Shown piece after piece: positions 1 to 10,595 of a DNA stretch of 64,000 nucleotides; positions within the stretch are counted from its first letter, which is position 1; each line of letters starts with the position of its first letter. The stretch covers positions 6,944,001-7,008,000 of the forward strand of contig NC_092326.1 of assembly GCF_036785885.1 (NCBI RefSeq). Direction: 5' to 3'. The stretch is from Coffea arabica. Lineage: Eukaryota > Streptophyta > Magnoliopsida > Gentianales > Rubiaceae. The translations under genes and the position numbers were made by a program. The notes below the pieces were generated by a model. It was not told where the DNA came from, searched no databases, and worked only from the letters and a program-made list of their open reading frames with translations.

Positions 1-139
1 ATATCCAATTTCAGTACTAGTTGATTTTGATCATGAGGGAATTGAGACAGAGCAGAGACAAGATATTGGTGGTAATGATATTGCTACTGATGAACTTGAA
101 CAAGAGATATGGCTAATTCTACCACCACTACTATAAGAT

Positions 140-1064
140 GAGCCTAGGAGATCTATCAGAAAAAGAAGATCTCCTAATAGATATAATCTTAATGAATATG
201 TGTTGCTGACAGATAGAGGGGAACCGGAGTCCTATACTGATACTCTAAAATACGAGAGAAAATAAGACTAGTTGCAAGTTATGCAAGAGTACATGATGTC
301 TTTATATGAGAATCACACTTATGACTTGGCGAAATTGTCCAAAGACAAGAAAGCACTCAAAGGCAAATGGGTCTATAGGTTGAAAACTCAATAGCACAGT
401 TCATAACCAAAGTACAAGGTAGGATTGATTGTAAAGGGATTCAGTCAGAAGAAAAGTGTAGACTTTGAGAAAATTTTCTCTCCTATGGTAAAAATGTCAT
501 TAATTTGGATCATTCATGGTATTGCAATCAGCTTGAATTTGGAGATTGAGCAACTTGATATAAAGACAACTTTCCTACATAATGACTTGGAAGAAATTTA
601 CATGGAACAACTAGAGGGATTCAAAGAAAGTGGAAAAGAGAATATTGTATGCCATCTAAGAAAGAGTCTGTATGGATTGAAACAGGTGCCAAGACAGTGG
701 TACAAGAAGTTTGACTCTTTCATCATGGATCACGAGTACCATAGGACTATATCTGATCATTGCATCTATGTGAAGAATTTTTCTAATGGTGATTTTATTA
801 TTCTCCTGTTGTATGTTGATAACACGTTGATTGTTGGCCGTGATGTTATGAAAATTGATGGGTTGAAAAAAGAGTTAAGTAAATCTTTTGCAATGAAAGA
901 TTTGGGTACAGTTAGATAGATTTTTCAGATGAAAATTTCTCAGGACAGACAAAATGAAAAATTTTGGTTGTCTTACGAAAAGTACATTGAGGAGGTACTT
1001 GACAGATTTAATATAAGCAAAACTAAGAAAATCTCTACTCTACTTGCATGTCACTTCAAGTTAA
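140..1064 (+). pseudogene. copia reverse transcriptase, degenerate
   Basis: The readable core is 425-919. It holds the RT palm motifs QLDIKTTFLHNDLEEIYMEQ and LYGLKQVPRQWYKKFD, then the catalytic segment LLYVDNTLIVG. The family box is YVDD; here the second Asp is Asn (GAT to AAT), which should abolish polymerisation. Upstream (140-424) the same protein can be followed through several stops (RRSPNRYNLNEYV, YENHTYDLAKL, LKGKWVYRLKT). After the stop at 917-919 the thumb/connection region continues (KISQDRQ, VLDRFNISKTKK) and breaks off inside the conserved HFKLS segment, where a small DNA element sits. It was part of a gag-pol polyprotein acting in cytoplasmic virus-like particles. Confidence 0.85.
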
Positions 1065-1074
1065 GTATTAAGTA

Positions 1075-1409
1075 GTGTTATTAAACCTAATCTAACCCGA
1101 TGATTCAACCGATCAATCTGGTGAACCAACTATTGAGCCGGGCCGAGCCATCAATTGGACCGTTGATTTGTCAATAGACCGGCGACTTGTTAATTCTTAT
1201 AAGAATTAATGATTTTATAATAAATTAGACTATTAGAACATTTGTTATGGTATAATTTATAATTTCAACCATATCAAAAATTATAAGACATAATATTTAA
1301 ACATATTTAGTGACCCACCGGTTGGACCACTCATCTATTGGTTGAACTAATAATTCGTTGACTCATCTCTTTCGCTGGATTCCTTCTTGAGTCGGGTTTA
1401 ATAACTATG
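1075..1409. mobile_element. small non-autonomous inverted-repeat (MITE-like) insertion in copia
   Basis: About 335 bases interrupt the copia frame exactly within the HFKLS...KQC segment. The ends share an inverted repeat around GTTATTAAACC (near 1077-1088 and the complement near 1396-1406). The host sequence GTATTAAGTAGTGT (1065-1078) recurs after the insert as GTATTAAGCAGTGT (1410-1423). About nine bases of this (TATTAAGTA/TATTAAGCA) can be a target duplication; the rest may be chance overlap with the element end. The interior is rich in AACCGG/GGTTCAAC words and codes for nothing. A 9 bp duplication would suggest a Mutator-type origin, but I cannot assign a superfamily firmly. Confidence 0.7.
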
Positions 1410-1423
1410 GTATTAAGCAGTGT

Positions 1424-1838
1424 ACTACAAGCGAGAAAGATAAAGAAGACATGAAAAACATTCCTTATGCGCGGGCTGTTGGTAATTTGATATATACTAT
1501 AGTTTGCACTAGACCAGATACAACTCATGCAGTTGAAATAGTCAGTCAGTATCTTTCCAATCCTTGTAAAGAGCATTGGAATGTTGTCAAATGAATCCTT
1601 AGGTATCTCAAGGGAACTTACAAATTGTGTTTATGTTTCAGCAATGACAGGAGCATACTAGATGGATATACCGATACAGATATGGCAGGTGATTTTGACA
1701 ATAGGAAGTCCATATCTGAGTACTTGATGATTTTTGCAGGGAGAATAGTATCATGGCAAAGTGAGTTATAGAAGTATGTCACCATCTCCAGTACGGAGGC
1801 AGAATATATTACAACCACTGAACCATGCAAGGAGACTC
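1424..1838 (+). pseudogene. copia RNase H domain, N-terminal part
   Basis: The frame resumes right after the small insertion and reads TTSEKDKEDMKNIPYARAVG, then CTRPDTTHAVEIVSQYLSNP, ILRYLKGTYKLCL and GYTDTDMAGDFDNRKS. The first catalytic Asp (GYTDTDMAGD) and the Glu (SSTEAEYI) are present. In-frame stops interrupt it (for example after HWNVVK and before KYVTISS). It stops at EPCKETL, where the 4.2 kb LTR is inserted. Its C-terminal half is found 4.2 kb downstream at 6055. Confidence 0.85.
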
Positions 1839-1840
1839 TT

Positions 1841-4800
1841 TGTGAGGATAAAAAAAAAAAATTTACTTATTTTTATCTTATTTCACTGGCTTATTTAAAT
1901 ATTTATTCACCCGTTTTCTTCGAATAATTTATTTCAACCCTTTTAGAACCATTTACATGGAACTATGATTTGCATATATTTTTAAAATGTTCCGTTATTA
2001 AATTTATTTTTCGGAAGCTGGTTTAGTGAGATTTAATGAATACGCGTCTGAAGGCAATAATCGATTTGAAAGTACCGTGACCTTGGAGATTTGAAAAATC
2101 GTACGTTAGTTTTAATATAGGTATTTTTATGAATAATTATCCTAGTATTAGTTAGTTATACTATCGTTACAAGAATTTCTTAGAAATTTCGCCTTATCGC
2201 GCACAAGTCAGAAGTCGTGTTTTTGCGCGCTGACTAATTGGAAGATTTTAGAAATTATTGTTAGACTACTAAGAGTGGATAATAATAGTGTTTAAGAAAG
2301 TGCATTAGAGGTTTAATACACAAGTGAAACAAACCCGAGAGGAAACGGGCGCGAAACGCGTGCGTACGCATACTATTGGAGAGTTGATTTTTGTGCATTT
2401 AAAGCTTACACCTACCAAGCTTCTCCAAGAAGCTTTGCATCAGCACCATCTCTCTCCTTTCTCTCTCAAGGCAGCCAAAACCCTCAAGGCAAGAAGGAGC
2501 AAAAATTTCGTCATCATCTCCACTCAAATCATCCATCCATTTCACTTCAAATTCACCGTACAAACTCAAAACAATTTGGAGCTTCACTTGGACTAGGAAG
2601 AGACCATCATTTCCACGGTTTTCTTGGAGCTTTTAGTGGCCAAAATTTCTGAATTTCTTCACTCAAGAGGTAATGAATCATCCAACCTTTGAATCTTAGT
2701 TTTAGAGAGTTAAATTGCACTTAGAAGCTTGTAGCTTCATATGGGTAGCTTTGGTTGGTTAAAAATCACTTGAGTGGACTCTATGAAATCCTACAATGAA
2801 TTTGTTGGACAGGTATGATGATTTTGGATGTTTTTTATGCTGATTAAGTGTTAGATAAGTGGTTATAAGTTGAAAAGGTGGAAAGAAAATCAAAGGAAAG
2901 TTGAAAGCTAAAGAGGACCAAATCTGCCCTATTCTTGCCGCAACCTTAGTGTGATTTTTTTTTGTGATCAAATTGTCTTGATTTTGATGTAGATATGTTG
3001 TATAGGTTGTGTGAAAAGTTTTCACCAAAAATTACTTGATTTGGTTGGGTAAAAGTTGCATTTTCGAAATATGTTCAAACCTGGAAAACGTGTATAGAGG
3101 TACTCTGGAAGCGAACTTTAAACAATTATAACTCTTTACTCCGACGTCAAAATCAAGTGTCATTTATGGCATTTGAAACTAGACACTTTCACTTTTCTAA
3201 CGGTATAAAATACATCTCTTGATTCGAACTGAGTGAGCTGTACCAGCTTTTCAAATCTACCTGTCCTGTTTCAATGGTGTGCTAGAGAGACAGTGAGGTG
3301 CTGGAATTTGTTGCTTGAATTTGAGCTAGCTATGGACTGAATCTTAAAACATTTTCTTCTGAGAAATTGTAGCCCTATGAATTTATTTTCCAACGCCACC
3401 AACCATGCTCAATTCCAAGTTGAATTGTGTGAGTTGTGGCCTAATTACGAAGCTATTTCAGTGATGGAAAACCCTCATTTTGGCTAGCCGATGGCTTAGC
3501 TCGAATTGGAACTTGTTATTTTGAAACTTTTGGTGTTAATCACCTACCAAATGTATGTTGGATATTTTTTAGACCTTTGTTTCATAAATGAACCAGATTT
3601 GAGTCGATTTCATTGGCCAAATGTTCGAAAAAGAGAGACATGAACATGAAGACAGCTTTGCCATCGATTTTCACTAAACTTTGGTAGTTTAGTTAACTAC
3701 CTTCCCTTGTGAATTTTTAAGTGAAATTTGGTAGAGGAGTATTTATCATGTGGAAGCTGAAATGTACCAATTTTGATATCATTCTAAGACTGTTTTGACA
3801 TACGAACAAGTCACCAAAGTTTGTGTTTCAAATCTGGAAAATTGCCCAATGGTCTCGATTTTTGACCAACTTTGAACTGCTATATCTTGGCGCTCAAAAC
3901 TCCAATTTTTGTTCCGTTTATTGTATTTTAAACTTTGATTGTAATTCTAATTGAGTTTCAAATTTTAGAGGCTAGTTCGCATTCTCTGAATTTTGCCGAA
4001 TTTCCAAATTTTGCCAAAAACCAACCTCGAATCTGTCTTGGAGGTGCAAGTCAGCAGTTTTAAGCCAAAATTTGAGTGTCTTCCATTTTGAATCTTAGAA
4101 AAGTGTCTTCTAGAAAATTTTAGTACTTTGGAACTAGTTTCCAACGGTATTAAGTTTTCCAATTTTGGACCTAAAGAGCGTGAGATATGATTTTTCAAAG
4201 AATGCACCTTAAATCTGAAATTTCTGAACTTAAAGGAAATTGAGTTTTTAGAACTCTCCATTTCCCTTCGATATTGTTTGATCGTTTTACACTTGATTTC
4301 AAAGATGAAAATCAGATTTTCCTTGTATTATTAAACCCCACTTTTGAGCCTCGATTTATGAGAAATTAAGACTCATTTTCATGATATTTTCTTAGATTGT
4401 ACTCTTGTACAATCTTCCTTGATAATTGGAGGTTTTAAGCAATAGTGTGTGATAAATAATTATTGTCTGCTCAGGCATTCAAGAGGACCTCACAGTAGAC
4501 GCTTAAACACTTAATTGTGCACCACTCTCTCATTTTGACTAGGTGAGTGTCAAGTGCATATTAAATACTTATGTGATTGAAATGTGAATTGTACAAGTGT
4601 TATACATGATGCGTAAACTTGTCAAAACGAGTGTATACTTTATTGCGCTCATTCTCCCTTAAATGATGTTACAATTAAAATGTGCTATGTGAATTGATAC
4701 TCGAATGGTGTGAAGTGAATTGTTATGGGAATTAAGTGAAGTGTTGCTATTGCAAACCATATTTGTGTTGTGATGTCGAGTAGAGTGAACCTCCTCGACT

Positions 4801-6049
4801 TATGCGTATACACGTGAGGACACCCTCGTCCTCTCTTTCTTTTAATTATGCGATACTTGTTATATGAATATACATGATCGGTAATTTTTCATAAACATGT
4901 TTAACTCATAAGCCCTGAGCGGATGCATGTACTACACCGATTCAGGTGGGAGGTGCCTCTCATACCGTTTCAGTGCTATAATCGATTTTCTGAGCGATAG
5001 CATGTACCACACCAATTTGGGTGGGAGGTACCTCTCATGTCGACTCAAAACCCTAAACAAATAATCAGTTGTCTGAGCGATAGTATGTACCATACCGATT
5101 CGGGTGGGAGGTACCTCTCATGTCGACTGAGTACCATAAACAATTATAGTCAGTTTCCTGAGCGATAGTGTGTACCACACCGATTCGGGTGGGAGGTACC
5201 TCTCATGTCGACTCAGAACCATAAATAAACTATAAGTCGATTGGAGCGATGTCTCGTCGACCACTGAGCGATAGTGATGTGAAACCCCGACTTGAATGGG
5301 CCTTGGTCTTTATATTCTCATCAGATAGTATATACCACACCGATTCAGGTGGGAGATATCTCTCATGTCGTCCCAGAACTATAAACGTATAATCGATTCC
5401 CTGAGTGCTAGCATGTACCATACCGATTCGGGTGGGAGGTACCTCTCATGTCGACTCAAAACCATAATTGGAAAAGTGAAGTTCTACGGACTTGATTACC
5501 TAACCAGGTGACGGAATGTCATCACGAGAAAGTTTTGGATTGAACGTTGGCAAAACAAGTAGGAATTAGATCATGAGAGCTCCTGTATCTTACTCAAGTG
5601 TATTTTATTAAAAATTGTGAATCACTTGAATGTTATACCTTTCATTATTATATAAGTGTTATTGTTATTTGAACTACATGTGTTGCATGTTTTCTTGGCC
5701 TCACGAGCATTCGCTCACCCCGTTAGATTTGTTTTTTCCTTAACAGGAGCTGAAATGGAAGGAATTATGGAGAGATCGACTTGATCGCCCTTTTGATTAC
5801 AATTTTGAATGTATTTGTTTAGACAACTTTTGGAAGCTGTATATTTTGGAAATGTAAGATATTTTGGTAGTTTATGATGTAAGACTTGAACGATTATTAA
5901 GAAATTGACCTTCCTTTATATCTTCGACTTTTAGTATCGATTGGTTATTTTTAAGTTTGAATTGAATTTGCACCGAGTCCTAGCGAGAGTTGGGCAGGCA
6001 TCCCACGGATACCCTTGGATTCGCCCTTGGGAGAAATGGAGGCGTCACA
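1841..6049 (+). mobile_element. 4.2 kb solo LTR of a long-LTR Ty3/gypsy family (Del/Tekay-like)
   Basis: The segment begins TGTGAGGATA and ends GGAGGCGTCACA. It is flanked by CTCTT (1836-1840) and CTATT (6050-6054), a 5 bp target duplication with one mismatch, inside the copia RNase H gene. Removing it rejoins the RNase H reading. Neither a primer-binding site nor gag/pol lies inside, so it is a solo LTR left by LTR-LTR recombination. The same end sequences (TGTGAGGA...GTCACA) are at 49258-51986, and as reverse complement at 28362-35076 and from 62588. The 28362-35076 element carries a gag of Del/Tekay type, which is why I assign the family. Short open frames inside it (for example 2324-2596 and 3965-4261) show no recognisable protein. 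Confidence 0.85.
4913..5470 (+). repeat. tandem repeat of about 80-88 bp inside the solo LTR
   Basis: Six clear copies of a unit reading CTGAGCGATAG-TGTACCACACC-GATTCGGGTGGGAGGTACC-TCTCATGTCGACTCA start near 4914, 4990, 5072, 5159, about 5320 and 5399. Between the fourth and the next full copy lies a rearranged stretch that repeats parts of the unit (AGCGATGTCTCGTCGACC, then CTGAGCGATAGTGATGTG). Copies differ by scattered point changes. The second solo LTR (49258-51986) has no such block. Confidence 0.85.
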
Positions 6050-6054
6050 CTATT

Positions 6055-6335
6055 TGGTTGTAGAAAGTCCTTCAAGAATTGGGTATGAAACAAAAGAAGT
6101 ACAATCTTCATTGTGACAGTTAGATTGCTATTTGTTTATGTAAGAATTTCACATTTCACTCTCGATTCAAGCACATTGATGTGAGGTATCATTGAATTTG
6201 GGATGTGTTGGATTCCAAATTGTTGACACTTGAGAAAATTCATACTAATGATAATGGTGCTGATTTATTGACTAAAGCATTGCCTAGGAAGAAACTCTTA
6301 TTTTGTCGACAAAAAGTAGGTCTGGTGGAACCTCC
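6055..6335 (+). pseudogene. copia RNase H domain, C-terminal part
   Basis: This continues the copia RNase H after the solo LTR: LQELGMKQKKYNLHCDS, FKHIDVRYH, TLEKIHTNDNGADLLTKALP, and the ending VGLVEPPELEGK. The catalytic Asp residues in CDS and HIDVRYH are present. Stop codons after CDS and after RYH break the frame. The polypurine tract follows at once. Confidence 0.85.
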
Positions 6336-6353
6336 CGAGTTGGAGGGGAAGAT
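6336..6353 (+). other. polypurine tract of the copia element
   Basis: The purine-rich run GAGTTGGAGGGGAAGAT lies immediately before the LTR start TGTTGGGC. It is the expected primer for plus-strand synthesis and marks the 3' LTR border. Confidence 0.75.
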
Positions 6354-7078
6354 TGTTGGGCTTGTGGTCTAGCCAATTTGGTGGGCCAAAACACAAAACA
6401 AAAGTCCATTAGGTTGAACCGTTGAAGTCAAAATTTGACTAGGAAACCTTGACTAATACTTTTCTTTCTTGGAAAACAAAGATACAAGTTTCAACCGCGA
6501 GATTCATTAATCGAAGAAAAAAAGTTCAGCCGCCGTTTTTCTTTTCTTGGTGAGGAATGAAGAGAGACGAATTGAGGAGAGAAATAAATTCAAGGTCTTG
6601 ATTGGAGGGTGATTCGAAATTCGATTGAAAAGAAATTTTACTCACGCGATTATCTCATCAAACTCTACCCATCTATTGATTCAGATTTTGGATTTCCTTT
6701 TCATTTGGTAACACTCTTCCAAACCTACTTCTTTGACAGTTGTAATTTTTGTGAGTGACTTTGTAGCAATTTCGTTTGGTTGATATTGGTGATATTATTG
6801 TTATTCAGATATTCCGGATAGACCTGCGTATTTCCATTATTGTGATAGTGGAGATTTTTTAGTTGAACTAGGTCCCATAGCTTTTCCCAATTTGAATTTT
6901 TCATGTTAAAAATTTTGGTATCCTGTGCCTTTTTATTTTTCTGTATTTTATTATTATTGTTGGTATCATTGTTTGGTGGTTTGATTTATTTCTATTTTAA
7001 TTGATATTTGGGGAAAGAATAATTTATCCTGAATTAACTCTGATATTATATGCCTATACCAGTATTCCTTTCCCAACA
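6354..7078 (+). repeat. 3' LTR of the copia element (725 bp)
   Basis: It starts TGTTGGGC after the polypurine tract and ends TTCCCAACA, so the termini form the inverted repeat TGTTGGG/CCCAACA. Its partner 5' LTR lies left of the window. Confidence 0.85.
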
Positions 7079-8747
7079 ACTTTGAAATCTCTTTGAATCG
7101 AAAAAATTCTCACGATTCCACTTTCTCTTTACCCCAATACCTAATATATTGCCAAAATTTTCAAACAAACATCAATTTTTACACAATTAATTCTGTCCAA
7201 CAAAGAATTGTTAACCTTTGTTAGGTGATGGGAGAAAGACGTAGAAGGACGCTAGCTGTACAGGGGTTGCGAGGGAACCCTGGAAAATGGTGGGGGTGGC
7301 CATCGAAACGAAGCAAGAGTTCATGAGCAGAGCCCTGTTATGGACCCGTTGAACTTAATAAAATTAGAGATTTAGCTAGGAAAAATTTGTAATTTTTTAA
7401 ATTTGCCTTATATTTTTATCCCCTAAAATTTTAAAATTCCCTTTACCTTCTATGTAGTCCCCCACTAGTTTTCCTTAAATTCCTTCATTTACTTTTATCC
7501 CATTGAAGATTTAATGCACCAACACCACCACGGCAATAAGAGACAATATGAAAATCTTTTGATTTAATTTCAATAACAACTAAAAATTATTTTGCTTGCA
7601 TTTCTTTTATTCACATCTATTTGTTAAATTGACTGCACTTCCAAACATTTAACTCTGGCCTCTGCCACTATAAGAAAGTTGTAAATGATGATAGGAATTT
7701 AGTTTAGAGTTAACACCATTAATCCCTCAAAAATGCCCTTCATCATATTACCTCTTTGAACATTTAATTGAATCAATCCACACATAATGCTATCACAGCC
7801 TTCTCAATTATATTAGATATAAACTAGTTGCCAGTCCAGTTTTTGGCTAAGTCAATCATGTGCAATGCACATGATTTCCTGAGATAATTAAATTAACCTC
7901 GCAAGTTCATAATTACCAAATCTTAATTACTTACTCTTAATGAAAATTTTTCTAAATCAATATAGTTATTGCCTAATCAACCAAAAATTCTAATTTTGTG
8001 TAGGTTTTGGTTTATTATCATAACTGAAGCTTATTTTAATATATACTTAAGTTATGGATACTATTTCTTATATATTTATTACAGCTTCAAAATGCATTCA
8101 AATATATGATTGTGAAGTACATTGTACTTTATGTTTTATTAGTTCAAAACTTTTTACAAAGGTGTAATTATTTAGAGTTCATCTAAACTTACATTATTAG
8201 TTTAAAGCTGGCGCAAAATTTTCTTGTGATATTTTAAATAGCAAGGGAAATGTATTTTGTCCATTTCATGAACCATGTGCATAGCACGTGACTGATTCAG
8301 TCTAGAATTGGGTTGTCTGACCCAATTATGCCTTTGAGAAAGTCTTAATAGTACAGGATATGGATTAGTTCAATTAAATGTTCAAGGGGACGATGTGAAG
8401 AAAAGGCAATTTATGAGTAGGTTTATTGAAATTAATTCTTTAGTTTATGCCGTTCTTCCAATAATCCTTATTTTGCGTAAGTAAGATTAAAACCTATAGT
8501 GATGGATTGAATTCTAAGAAATTACAGCTAACCCACGCAGTTTTGGATAGACAATAATAGATGATTAGACTAATGTTACAATTGTATGACTGGAACCAAG
8601 AACTTCCAACTTTTCAGGGCCTAAAGAAGAATTGTTTACCATAAGACCAGAGCCTCATTAGTGTTCTCTTACAAACTACTTAATACCAAAAAAAAAAAAA
8701 AATCACTAAAGCACAAGTTATTTCTAGATTTCGAGAAACCTGGATCC

Positions 8748-8900
8748 TGTTTGGATAGCAATTGTTTAGAGCTTTTTTTTAGAAAAATATATTGGCTCCG
8801 TTTGGATTAACTGTTTTTGGGATTGTTTTTCAAAAACAGTATTGTAGCATTTCGTTTTTGAAATACAAGTCCGTTTGGATTAGTTATACATTTCATGGTA
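8748..8900. repeat. MITE-like fragment with GTTTGGATTA terminal words
   Basis: The words CTGTTTGGATA, CCGTTTGGATTA and CCGTTTGGATTA occur near 8748, 8798 and 8870. Between them lies GATTGTTTTTCAAAAACAGTATTGTAGC, written here as a near palindrome plus TGTAGC. A related stretch (TTGTTTTTCAAAAACAATA) is at about 55990. Such words are common in plant miniature DNA transposons; I see no clear target duplication. Confidence 0.4.
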
Positions 8901-9267
8901 CAATTGGTATTAGTGATAGCAGTGGCTCCCGATCCCCGCACTACCATTTGATTATGTCCAAAAATTGCCTTTCAATCACTTTTAAATTGCACTCAATGAG
9001 AAAATTCGACCGGTGTATACACGTTTTTCTTAAAGAAAAACTCTAGTAACTAACAAGATTTAGTATATATCTTTAATTTTCATGACTTAACCCTTAATGA
9101 ACATGTTGAATGCTTACCGAGAACAAGATATATAACTTAAGTCTTGTTCAGTATGACTAACTCCTATTGGTTTGATTTCAACTACACTTTATGACGACTT
9201 TACCGAACATATCATCTACTAGAATTAGCACTAGTACAATGGCAGGTAGTCATAGCATGAGGTTATG

Positions 9268-9371
9268 AATATTATTTTTTAAAAAATAATTTTGTCCCTA
9301 GCAAGGGAAGAATGGGACTTAATATTATTTTTTTTAAAAAAAAATTTCCTAACAAGAGAAGAATGGGACTT
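9268..9371. repeat. two-copy tandem duplication (53 and 51 bp)
   Basis: AATATTATTTTTT...GAAGAATGGGACTT occurs twice in a row (9268-9320 and 9321-9371), differing mainly in A/T run lengths and GCAAGGGAAG versus ACAAGAGAAG. Confidence 0.8.
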
Positions 9372-9516
9372 AAGAAGTAAGAAAGCAATAGGAAAATTTA
9401 AATCCAAGATCTTTAATTCTTGGAGTTTCAATTTTATTATCAATACAATTTAAGGGCATGATGATTGTTTGCTTCGAAGCAAACTGGTAAAGTTGTACAA
9501 ACTCCAGGTTTGACCC

Positions 9517-10091
9517 TGAAGAGGTGATTTTTGGTGGGTTGTTGGTCTGACCTAAATCAGTCCTCTCTGAAATGAGGTGAGGTGAATTCACTTGTCCGAA
9601 GTGGATGGCGGGACTTTTTCCCTGGGATCACTCCGACGATCAAGTTAGTAAGAGAACGAGAGAAATAATAGTATATGAGAATGAACAGTGTGCTTACTTG
9701 TTGGGAGTGCATGGGAAGTATTTATAGAGTGGGAGTGAAAGGTAGGACGGGAGCTCATGCTGGTGGGACCCACATCCTGGCATTACGGCTCTGTTCCCTG
9801 TAAGGAGGTCTGACTCTGACACTGTAGCCACCTGGGCAGGGTGACGGGGAGCCTTATGTAGTAGCCATTAAAAGCATCCGATACTTTTCAGATAAAGCAC
9901 TGGCTCTGGGCGGTGTCAGAGGTGCTGACATCATCAGCGTGCAGCCGAGGTGGGAGTCTGGAGGTTATCCAAATGGTTCGGCCAAAGATCTGGCCGAACT
10001 CATGGGTCGTGTGCGGGACCTGACCGTGCTTGATGAGGGGTGAACGGGATTAACCTCGGCAACAGAGGGGTGGCCGAGATAAGCACCCTCA
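9517..10091 (-). repeat. 3' LTR of the Tat-type element
   Basis: 575 bp direct repeat of 18585-19159, with the target duplication GACCC directly outside. It carries the TATA box CTATAAATA on the minus strand (complement of 9719-9727). Confidence 0.93.
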
Positions 10092-10108
10092 ATAAGCCCC
10101 CAAGCCTT
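10092..10108 (-). other. polypurine tract of the Tat-type element
   Basis: On the minus strand the sequence just before the 3' LTR reads GGCTTGGGGGCTTAT, a purine-rich primer with the run of Gs usual for Tat-type elements. Confidence 0.55.
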
Positions 10109-10395
10109 GGGAGCTCTGGGGCTCGGGAGGTGCCGAGACTTCCTTGTGCTGGGGTCCCAAAACTGCTCCGGAAGATGCGGGGGTGTGACACGTAGGCACG
10201 TCAGTTGATAGGACGTGGTGATCAGAGCGGTCACGGGTAACCGTCGCGTCGTGAGGCAATGGGTCGTTTCGTGCAGATAGAGTGTCAGTCGACAGGACGG
10301 GTCATTAATGAAGAGAGAGAGAGACACGGCGTTTTGAATTCGAATGTGGCCGCCTTTTCGCATTCTTGCTGCCTCTTCGGGTTCCCCTGAACCCC

Positions 10396-10403
10396 TATAA
10401 ATA
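10396..10403 (+). promoter_or_regulatory. TATA box of the antisense gene of the Tat-type element
   Basis: CCCCTATAAATAGGGGG is a strong plant-type TATA box on the plus strand, outside the LTR, about 195 bases before the ATG at 10596. It faces opposite to the element's own transcription. A T-run (about 10437-10457) and CT-rich leader follow. Confidence 0.65.
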
Positions 10404-10595
10404 GGGGGTCTTTTTCATCACATGGCCCATCACCTTTTTTTTTTTTTTTTTTTTTTTAGCTTCGCCTGAGTCTTGTAAAATTCGCGAGCGCAGCCGAGGT
10501 CAGTCCTATCAGCCGAGATCACAACCGAAGTCATCAATTTCGTCCAATTTCGTAGTCAATAGTAAGTATTTTTCTCTTCATCTCATCTTTCACGT

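Larger units (their letters stand above)
1..7078 (+). mobile_element. Ty1/copia retrotransposon (Tork/Tnt1-like), 5' part outside window, broken by two nested insertions
   Basis: Reading left to right there is a stretch between integrase and RT, reverse transcriptase (to about 1064), an inserted small element, RNase H (1424-1838), an inserted 4.2 kb solo LTR, the rest of RNase H (6055-6335), a polypurine tract and a 3' LTR ending at 7078. The order IN-RT-RNase H is that of Ty1/copia. The RNase H wording (GYTDTDMAGDFDNRKS, SSTEAEYI, KHIDVRYH) and the VEPPELEGK ending match the Tork/Tnt1 lineage as I know it. Frames contain many stops, so the element is dead. The 5' LTR, gag and most of integrase lie outside the window. 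Confidence 0.9.
7079..9516. other. non-coding intergenic DNA with small repeats
   Basis: AT-rich, with no coding frame I trust. It holds two imperfect palindromes in CATGTGC...GCACATG style (about 7857-7873 and 8273-8289), a fragment with three GTTTGGAT words (8750-8880), and a local duplication (9268-9371). Confidence 0.6.

Noticed and set aside
2324..2596. 90-codon frame in the solo LTR
   Set aside because: It is in the expected promoter/leader part of the LTR, has an opposite-strand rival frame, and no similarity to the matching part of the second LTR at protein level.
7857..8290. Possible Helitron ends (near-palindromes CATGTGCAATGCACATG and CATGTGCATAGCACGTG, the latter followed by CTAG)
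   Set aside because: The CTAG is not followed by T, no matching 5' TC end between A and T could be set, and no Rep/helicase reading is present.
9440..9516. SINE-like phrase TGGTAAAGTTGT...CCAGGTTTGACCC near the Tat target site
   Set aside because: It faintly resembles the promoter region of a plant tRNA-derived SINE, but box A/B spacing and a T-rich tail are not convincing, and the Tat element interrupts it.
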